Program-made: the position numbers and the translations under genes
In this document: positions 1 through 4,928 of the stretch, piece after piece
Layout of the letters: each line of letters opens with the position of its first letter
Numbering within the stretch: the stretch's first letter is position 1
The notes under the pieces: model-generated
Database searches by the model: none
What the model saw: only the letters and a program-made list of their open reading frames with translations
Told to the model about the DNA's origin: nothing
Assembly (NCBI RefSeq): GCF_902489365.1
Contig: NZ_CABTZR010000093.1
Span: 1 to 7,657 of the forward strand
Source of the DNA: an uncultured Corynebacterium sp.
GTDB taxonomy: Bacteria > Actinomycetota > Actinomycetes > Mycobacteriales > Mycobacteriaceae
Direction: 5' to 3'
Length of the DNA: 7,657 nt

Positions 1-358
1 GACCGGGCGGCGCGCCACCAGCTATGCCATCACCCCCGCTGGCCGCGAAGAACTCTCACAATGGTGGATGTCCACCTTGCACAACGACGCCATAGAGCGC
101 GATGAGCTCGTGCTCAAAGTGTCGCTTGCTGCACGACGCTCTGACGTCGACGTCATTGCCGTCCTCGACGCCCAGCGCTTTGCCACCGTCCGCCAACTGC
201 GTGAACTCAACCGTCAGGCCTCTGAGTTGCCTGCAGAGCGCAGCGCCCAGCGCTTGGCCGTCGAGCGCCAAATCTTCGACTTGGAATCTCTCTCACGCTG
301 GCTCGACCGCGTGGAATCCCTAACCAACCCAACCACCACCGAGGAGGACCCGCGATGA
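1..358 (+). CDS. PadR-family transcriptional regulator, 3' part only (5' end outside window)
   Basis: An open frame enters from the left edge (first full codon at position 2) and ends at TGA 356-358, giving 118 visible residues. The start of the fragment reads Y-A-I-T-P-A-G-R-E-E-L-x-x-W, the usual end of a PadR winged helix (wing strand followed by 'IT..G...L..W'). After it comes an acidic/arginine-rich helical region with a long amphipathic stretch around visible residues 50-105, matching the C-terminal dimerisation helices of the family. The DNA-reading helices lie upstream of the window. PadR proteins are usually dimeric repressors that release DNA on ligand binding and often control an adjacent ABC exporter. 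Here the stop codon overlaps the ATPase start by 4 bp (ATGA, 355-358), so the regulator is almost certainly co-transcribed with the transporter and likely controls its own operon. The ATG at 68 lies inside the domain and is not the true start. Its operator cannot be seen. Confidence 0.85.
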   Translation, partial: TGRRATSYAITPAGREELSQWWMSTLHNDAIERDELVLKVSLAARRSDVDVIAVLDAQRFATVRQLRELNRQASELPAERSAQRLAVERQIFDLESLSRWLDRVESLTNPTTTEEDPR

Positions 359-1071
359 CCCCCAACTCCGCGCCCACGACCCAGCACATGCCGTTTCCTC
401 TCGAGCTCGAAAACATTACCTGCGTCTTCGGCAGCGGTGCCCGCCAGGTAACTGCCTTGGATTCCGTGAACTTGCAGCTGCAGCCGGGCGAACTGGTAGC
501 CGTCATGGGCCCTTCTGGCTCCGGCAAATCCACGTTGCTCAACGTCGCAGGGCTGTTACAGCCACCGACGTCGGGACGCGTGCTTCTCGACGGCGCCGAC
601 GCCTCCCAGCTCTCCAAAGCTAAAGCGGCCATCGCCCGCCGCCGCCATCTTGGATTGGTGTTTCAGCACTTCAACTTGGTCTCTTCCCTCACCGTGGGAG
701 AGAACGTATCCCTCCCTCTTGAGCTGGACGGGCTCTCACCTGCGCAATGCCGCGAAGCTGCTGAGCAAGCTCTCAGCGAGGTCGGTCTCGACGGCACCAT
801 TGACCGCTTCCCAGAAGAAATCTCCGGCGGTCAGGCCCAGCGCGTGGCTATTGCCCGCGCGCTCATCGGACCGCGCAAGGTGCTGCTTGCGGATGAGCCC
901 ACCGGTGCCCTCGATACCTCGACGGGCGAGGAGATCATGAAGGTCCTGCGCGCGCGCATCGACGCCGGTGCCTCCGGCATTCTGGTTACCCACGAGCCGC
1001 GTTTCGCGGGCTGGGCTGACCGCGTTGTCATGGTTCGCGACGGGCGCCTCACCGGCGAGGAGGTGCGTTAG
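355..1071 (+). CDS. ABC transporter ATP-binding protein, MacB/LolD-type (238 aa)
   Basis: This is the cytoplasmic ATPase that should pair with the permease encoded next. All nucleotide-binding motifs are present: Walker A G-P-S-G-S-G-K-S-T at residues 52-60, Q-loop glutamine 104 (LVFQHF), signature S-G-G-Q-A-Q-R at 157-163, Walker B VLLADE at 176-181 with catalytic E181, D-loop A-L-D at 185-187 and switch histidine 213 (VTHEP). The sequence 'LADEPTGALD' and the short single-domain length are typical of the MacB/LolD (type VII, mechanotransmission) group, which uses ATP to drive conformational change in an FtsX-type permease rather than classical import. The ATG at 355 is chosen because GAGGAGGA at 341-348 sits 6 nt upstream and the start overlaps the padR stop. 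A second ATG at 388 has no comparable ribosome binding site. The substrate is not inferable; antimicrobial peptide or toxic lipid export is a family-level guess. Confidence 0.95.
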   Translation: MTPNSAPTTQHMPFPLELENITCVFGSGARQVTALDSVNLQLQPGELVAVMGPSGSGKSTLLNVAGLLQPPTSGRVLLDGADASQLSKAKAAIARRRHLGLVFQHFNLVSSLTVGENVSLPLELDGLSPAQCREAAEQALSEVGLDGTIDRFPEEISGGQAQRVAIARALIGPRKVLLADEPTGALDTSTGEEIMKVLRARIDAGASGILVTHEPRFAGWADRVVMVRDGRLTGEEVR

Positions 1072-1072
1072 T

Positions 1073-3769
1073 ATGTCCGGCATTAATGCCGCCACCCGCC
1101 CTACCCGGCGCGATCTCAAGCTTCATCCATGGCGCACTTTGGCTGCCGTGATGCTCATTGCGCTACCGGTGGCCCTTGTCATCGGAATGGCACTCTTTGA
1201 CAATTCCTCCGGTCGGCTCTCTGCGGCCTTGAGCTCACCCGAGCGGACCGTGCAAGTCAGCGCCGAACGTGAGGACATCAGCTACGAAGACGTACCGAAA
1301 TTGGCCGCCCAGGTCCTTCCAGAGGGCCTCAGCGTCAGCCCGGTCACCGCTTTTTCTAGCACGTCACTAATCCATAATGGGAAGTCAACCAGCTCCTGGG
1401 TAGATCAGTTCGACGCAGAGAATCCGCCGGAGCCTGCACAGGAGGCCGTCGATAAGTTCAACCTTGGCCCCAACCAGGCAGTTCTATCGCGCTCTACCGC
1501 ACACAAGCTCGACGCCTCCGTTGGAGACGTCATCACCGTGCGCACCAACGCCCTCAGCGGTGACCACCGAGCCACAGTCGCGGCCATTGCTCCCGAACAC
1601 TATGACTTTGTCACCTCCCCCACCCTCAATGACGCTCTCAGCGACCCGTCCTTTCAGATACACACCTCCTGGGTCATCGTGGGTGATACACCGCTGACCA
1701 AGGAGGATGCCGACCGCGCCCGTGAAGCTGGGCTGGAAATCTGGGCACCGGAACTGCGGGACACGTACCAGCCCGATACTGAGCCGGATTCCTTCGGCGG
1801 AGTCTTGAGCAGCGTTCTTTTCATTCTCTTTTTCTTCGGCCTCTACGCCATCGCCGGATTGCTCATCCTTTTCCTTCTCGCGCCCGTCTTCACGCTGGCT
1901 ACTGGACGCAATACGCGCCTGTACGCGCTCATGTCGAGCCAGGGTGCATTACCACGCCACATCATGTTCGCAGTGATGGCCTATGGCCTGCTGATGGGAC
2001 TAATCGGCGCCACCATCGGCGTGGTGGTTGGCCTGACGGTCTCGTGGGTGTGGTGGACAGCCCGCTATCCGGACTTTGCTGCACGCCCGCCCTTCCTAGC
2101 GATTGCTCTCGCGTGGCTCGTGGCGGTGGCAGGCTGTGTCATTGTCTCCATCGTTCCCGCGTGGTTGGCGCAACGTGGCGCCCTGTCCACAGCAATCCAG
2201 GGAGCCGCTCCCGACCGCCTCTTGCGCTTCCGTCGGTGGATGGCCATCGGCCCTGCGTTCCTGCTTCTGCTCGTGTTATTCAGCTTCACCCCCTGGGGAC
2301 AGTACATCCCTACGGTGCTAGCCCTCTTCGGAGTCATCGCAGTTGCCGCGTCTGCCCCTGCCTTGGTCTTCCTATGCTCCCTGCTGTCTCGCCGCGGCCC
2401 ACTCGCGTTGCGTCTGGCTGGACGCGGCCTGACTCGGCGCAGCATGCATGCCTTGCCGACGTCCATCGCTCTCGTGTCAGTCGCCTTCGTCGCCTCCCTG
2501 TTTGGCGTGGGAATCATGACGGATAGCGCAAAGACCACCGCTGAGGAAAAACTCGTCATGCCGCCCACTACTGCGCTGATTGAGGAGACGACCTTTGACC
2601 AACCAGCGCAGGTTTCTACGCCAGAAGAACGCGCGGCGACGGAGGCGATCCTGCAGACCACCACTGCCCACACGTACCCCTTCTATGTGTTCCCCTCGTG
2701 GACGACGTCTTTCAGCCTTCCGGAGGATGGCACGTTTTACGAACTCACCACCGAATTTGATTACCAATGCGAGCAGGTCGATTTCAGCAAGCCGGTTGAG
2801 AAGGCTGTGTTCGTGGATAATCAGGGGCGGCGCACCGATGAGTCCGAAGAGGCTCGCCAGGAGTGTGCGCACGAGTTGATGACGTCATTTCCTTATAACC
2901 CGTTGAGCTATCAAAGCGGGATGGTCCAAACGGATTCTTCCCAGCTTGAGCTCTGGCAATTCGACTCGGAGGAAGATCGCCGCGCGGCGGCACAGACGTT
3001 GGATGCCGGCGGCATCGTGCTTCCCCACAGCAGCCACGTCGGCAATAACACACGCGGCACGGTGACCGTAAAAACCTATAACCGCATTGACAGCCAAGAA
3101 CCGAGCGGAACGCAGGAGGCTTATCTGCCGGTTGTGGAGGCACTGCCTACTGCGGATCGCGACGTGATCTTGATTAGCCAGCAGGCAGCAGAAAAGCTGA
3201 ACATGGAACCCTTCTACGTGGGCCAAGCCCTCGCGTTCGACGAACCACCGAGCGAGTCAGAGCGCGAAGAGCTGCGAGACCTGGCAGCAAGCGCTTCGCA
3301 GTCGCAATACTCGCTAAGCTTCGCAGTCTCTACTCCCGAGAACTTCCGCTACTACCTGGGCCTCGGAATGGGGATCGTCTGCCTCATCGTGCTGGCGCTC
3401 ATCATTACCAACGCTGCAAGCAGCATGCGCCAGGAAAGCACCGTGCTGCAATCCATCGGCGCCCACCCTTCGCTGATGGCCAAGGTAGCAGCGTGGCAGA
3501 CCTGGATACTGGCCACCGTAAGCATGCTCTTCGGCGTGATTGCCGGTCATCTCGGCACGTACTTCTTTGCCGATAGTTCTGGATACGTTTTCTCGACGCC
3601 ATCTTATGGTCTGCGCCCGCAGGACTACTTCACCCCGGATTGGTGGCAATTCCTCGCCGTGCTCGTCGTGCCACTGTTGGCTGCCGCCCTCGCGGCAGCG
3701 ATCAACCGCAGCGACAAGACGGCCCCACTCACCGCGCGGGATCGCAGCGAATCACGTTCCCTAACGTAA
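1073..3769 (+). CDS. FtsX/MacB-type ABC permease with two large extracytoplasmic domains (898 aa)
   Basis: This is the membrane partner of the preceding ATPase. ATG 1073 is chosen because GAGGAGG at 1057-1063 precedes it by 9 nt and it lies 1 bp past the ATPase stop. The same frame runs upstream to 968, but only inside the ATPase gene. Hydropathy read by eye suggests ten membrane segments: about residues 21-42, 244-272, 297-327, 341-364, 389-405, 411-437, 461-482, 760-781, 806-832 and 858-877. Extracytoplasmic domains fall at about 43-243 and 483-758. Each contains a MacB periplasmic-core-like piece ending in a 'VGD/VGQ' turn (about 136-157 and 697-720), so the protein looks like a duplicated FtsX unit, as in actinobacterial two-domain permeases. 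The second domain has cysteines 566 and 598, which could form a disulfide. With the padR gene this forms a regulated export or mechanotransmission system. The substrate is unknown; ten segments and two ectodomains exclude division-type FtsX. Confidence 0.93.
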   Translation: MSGINAATRPTRRDLKLHPWRTLAAVMLIALPVALVIGMALFDNSSGRLSAALSSPERTVQVSAEREDISYEDVPKLAAQVLPEGLSVSPVTAFSSTSLIHNGKSTSSWVDQFDAENPPEPAQEAVDKFNLGPNQAVLSRSTAHKLDASVGDVITVRTNALSGDHRATVAAIAPEHYDFVTSPTLNDALSDPSFQIHTSWVIVGDTPLTKEDADRAREAGLEIWAPELRDTYQPDTEPDSFGGVLSSVLFILFFFGLYAIAGLLILFLLAPVFTLATGRNTRLYALMSSQGALPRHIMFAVMAYGLLMGLIGATIGVVVGLTVSWVWWTARYPDFAARPPFLAIALAWLVAVAGCVIVSIVPAWLAQRGALSTAIQGAAPDRLLRFRRWMAIGPAFLLLLVLFSFTPWGQYIPTVLALFGVIAVAASAPALVFLCSLLSRRGPLALRLAGRGLTRRSMHALPTSIALVSVAFVASLFGVGIMTDSAKTTAEEKLVMPPTTALIEETTFDQPAQVSTPEERAATEAILQTTTAHTYPFYVFPSWTTSFSLPEDGTFYELTTEFDYQCEQVDFSKPVEKAVFVDNQGRRTDESEEARQECAHELMTSFPYNPLSYQSGMVQTDSSQLELWQFDSEEDRRAAAQTLDAGGIVLPHSSHVGNNTRGTVTVKTYNRIDSQEPSGTQEAYLPVVEALPTADRDVILISQQAAEKLNMEPFYVGQALAFDEPPSESEREELRDLAASASQSQYSLSFAVSTPENFRYYLGLGMGIVCLIVLALIITNAASSMRQESTVLQSIGAHPSLMAKVAAWQTWILATVSMLFGVIAGHLGTYFFADSSGYVFSTPSYGLRPQDYFTPDWWQFLAVLVVPLLAAALAAAINRSDKTAPLTARDRSESRSLT

Positions 3770-3771
3770 AA

Positions 3772-3792
3772 GCGCTGACCTAGTAGCAGCGC
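3772..3792 (+). repeat. Small inverted repeat just after the permease stop
   Basis: GCGCTG at 3772-3777 can pair with CAGCGC at 3787-3792 around a 9-nt loop, 2 bp after the permease stop. The same CAGCGC/GCGCTG words recur in the stronger hairpin at 3802-3837, so the two can form alternative pairings. There is no T-run after it. It is probably an accessory stem of the termination region or a 3'-end protecting structure. Confidence 0.4.
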
Positions 3793-3801
3793 CCACAACC
3801 C

Positions 3802-3844
3802 CAGCGCTCTTGGCTGAAAGATTGGCCGAGAGCGCTGCACTTTT
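3802..3844 (+). terminator. Intrinsic-type terminator of the padR-ABC-permease operon
   Basis: A 13-bp stem, CAGCGCTCTTGGC (3802-3814) with GCCGAGAGCGCTG (3825-3837), contains one G-T wobble and encloses a 10-nt loop (3815-3824). It is followed after 3 nt by TTTT at 3841-3844. It lies 33 bp beyond the permease stop and ahead of the next gene's leader, where the operon should end. The stem is strong but the T-run is short, so termination may be helped by the G-poor tract that follows. Confidence 0.75.
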
Positions 3845-3918
3845 CACCCCCCAAATCTCACCCCCATTCTTTAAACCTCTACTTTACCCCTGTAACAATT
3901 TTCACTTCTTTCACATAC
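3838..3918 (+). promoter_or_regulatory. G-depleted, C/T-rich tract; possible Rho loading (rut-like) region
   Basis: By direct count these 81 nt hold 32 C, 28 T, 20 A and 1 G (position 3892), in a region otherwise rich in G. Runs of C recur at 3847-3852, 3861-3865 and 3887-3890, and TTTCAC occurs at 3842-3847, 3900-3905 and 3909-3914. A C-over-G bubble of about 80 nt just after a hairpin is what Rho utilisation sites look like. The distal part (TTAAAC 3871-3876, TAACAA 3893-3898, 16-nt gap) could also hold a weak promoter for the M23 gene. Neither role is proven. Confidence 0.4.
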
Positions 3919-3932
3919 GCAACACGCTGGGC

Positions 3933-3953
3933 TGTTCGATAGTTTTTCGAACA
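3933..3953. repeat. Perfect 7-bp inverted repeat, candidate operator
   Basis: TGTTCGA (3933-3939) is mirrored by TCGAACA (3947-3953) across 7 nt (tagtttt). Arm centres are 14 bp apart, so a dimeric regulator could contact both half-sites. It lies 216 bp upstream of the M23 start, in the intergenic region. The half-sites resemble those of the actinobacterial SOS box (TCGAAC-N4-GTTCGA) but in the reverse order and with different spacing, so it is not a standard LexA site. Confidence 0.45.
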
Positions 3954-3982
3954 ATTCCTGGATTTACCTGCATTTTTAAGCG

Positions 3983-4011
3983 TTGCGCAGGGTGGCCCCG
4001 CGGGATAGTTT
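3983..4011 (+). promoter_or_regulatory. Candidate promoter of the M23 peptidase gene
   Basis: TTGCGC (3983-3988) and TAGTTT (4006-4011) are separated by 17 nt, in the right place for a -35/-10 pair. The -10 matches the corynebacterial TANANT pattern only partly. Transcription would start near 4018, giving a leader of about 150 nt. The word GATAGTTT at 4004-4011 also occurs at 3938-3945, so a second start nearer 3950 is possible. This is a visual call only. Confidence 0.3.
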
Positions 4012-4017
4012 GTATCT

Positions 4018-4168
4018 CGTTGCCATACAGCCTCAGCACTCGGTTGCAACCGCACCGGCGTGTCGCGGGCTTTAAGGCGCACTGCGGCTGATACGGCCGC
4101 TTCCCTATTGCTCACAGGCTTCCGCCGCATACCCAGCGGGCCACAGCAGGACTTAAGGACGTGAAGTT
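4018..4168 (+). promoter_or_regulatory. Hairpin-rich 5' leader of the M23 peptidase gene
   Basis: Several stems can be drawn. CGGTTGCAACCG (4041-4052) is a perfect palindrome. GCGGC (4084-4088) pairs with GCCGC (4096-4100) around 7 nt. GGC-tt-CCGC (4117-4125) pairs with GCGG-GCC (4136-4142) around a 10-nt loop. GGCTG (4086-4090) can instead pair with CAGCC (4028-4032), which would exclude the second stem, and GCGGC can also pair with GCCGC at 4124-4128. The last stem ends 12 nt before the ribosome binding site AAGGA (4155-4159). The layout would suit a structured, possibly switching leader, but I recognise no known riboswitch class and see no conserved c-di-AMP (ydaO) core. Confidence 0.35.
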
Positions 4169-4924
4169 ATGAAGCGCACGCTCAGCGCACTCGCCGCCGT
4201 GGCGGTTAGCACCGCCACCGTGACGACCCCAGCGTTCGCCGCCGAACCGGCAGCAAGCGTGGACGTCTCCGACGGGTCCTCCAAGGACCCGGCCGCTGCC
4301 GACGTCGAAGTCAAGGAAGAATCCAAGGCCGACCTCTTCAAAGCCGTCTCGGGGCTGCTCATTTCGACGGCCGGTGCCCTCAACGGGGCATCCGTCCCAG
4401 AGGTCAACACCACGCAGGACGGCTTCGAGATCGTCCTCGATCCCTCCAGCATTCCTGGTCTCGCCGAGGCCTTCGCCCCGCAGGGCGATCACTCCGGCCT
4501 CACCCCTACTCGCGGCCAGGACGCGGACGGTAACACCGTGGTCTTTCCGACCTCGGGAACTTTCACTTCCGGCTTCGGCCCGCGGTGGGGTTCCTTCCAC
4601 AACGGCATCGATGTGGCAAACCCCATTGGCACCCCCATCTACGCCGTCATGGACGGCGAGGTCATCTCCTCTGGCGCTGCCCAGGGCTTTGGCAACTGGA
4701 TCCGCATCCAGCACGACGATGGCACCATCACCGTCTACGGCCACATGCCCAGCGACCAGCTGCTGGTCGACGTCGGTGACCGCGTCGAGGCCGGCGACCA
4801 AATCTCCGTCATCGGCAATGAGGGCCACTCCACCGGCCCGCACCTGCACTTCGAGGTTCACCCGGGCGGCGGCGCAGCCGTCGATCCGGTGGACTGGTTC
4901 AGCGAGCGCGGCATCCTCATCTAA
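4169..4924 (+). CDS. Secreted M23-family (LytM-like) peptidoglycan endopeptidase, 251 aa
   Basis: This exported zinc metallopeptidase is predicted to cut peptide cross-links in peptidoglycan. Residues 1-24 form a Sec signal peptide: K2-R3, an Ala/Val-rich core and A-F-A just before a likely cut at 24/25. A variable, acidic, low-complexity region follows (about 25-110). The M23 domain spans roughly 125-245. The LytM metal and catalytic residues are all present: H144 and D148 in HNGID, H192 in YGHM, and H225 and H227 in HLHFEV, so it should be active. There is no LysM or SH3 cell-wall anchor. The ATG at 4169 is supported by AAGGA (4155-4159), 9 nt upstream, and by the signal peptide beginning directly there. 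The location beside pcrA matches Rv0950c of M. tuberculosis, as recalled. Its stop is only 4 bp from the convergent helicase stop. The long leader suggests its expression is controlled in its own right. Confidence 0.95.
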   Translation: MKRTLSALAAVAVSTATVTTPAFAAEPAASVDVSDGSSKDPAAADVEVKEESKADLFKAVSGLLISTAGALNGASVPEVNTTQDGFEIVLDPSSIPGLAEAFAPQGDHSGLTPTRGQDADGNTVVFPTSGTFTSGFGPRWGSFHNGIDVANPIGTPIYAVMDGEVISSGAAQGFGNWIRIQHDDGTITVYGHMPSDQLLVDVGDRVEAGDQISVIGNEGHSTGPHLHFEVHPGGGAAVDPVDWFSERGILI

Positions 4925-4928
4925 AGCA

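Noticed and set aside
968..1072. 35-residue N-terminal extension of the permease
   Set aside because: It lies entirely inside the ATPase gene. ATG 1073 has a proper ribosome binding site and gives an N-terminus leading straight to the first membrane segment.
355..3769. Division-type FtsEX pair that would activate the nearby M23 peptidase
   Set aside because: FtsX is about 300 residues with four membrane segments; this permease has about ten and two ectodomains, with a PadR regulator. A terminator separates it from the M23 gene.
3933..3953. LexA/SOS box
   Set aside because: The half-sites occur in the opposite order and with 7-nt spacing instead of TCGAAC-N4-GTTCGA.
3810..4091. 93-codon plus-strand frame in the intergenic region, and an 83-codon minus-strand frame at 3879-4130
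   Set aside because: The plus frame starts inside the terminator stem, crosses the G-poor tract and lacks a ribosome binding site. Neither translation resembles a protein family.
3970..4168. c-di-AMP (ydaO) riboswitch ahead of a cell-wall hydrolase gene
   Set aside because: The conserved core stretches of this class could not be found by eye. A covariance-model search would be decisive.
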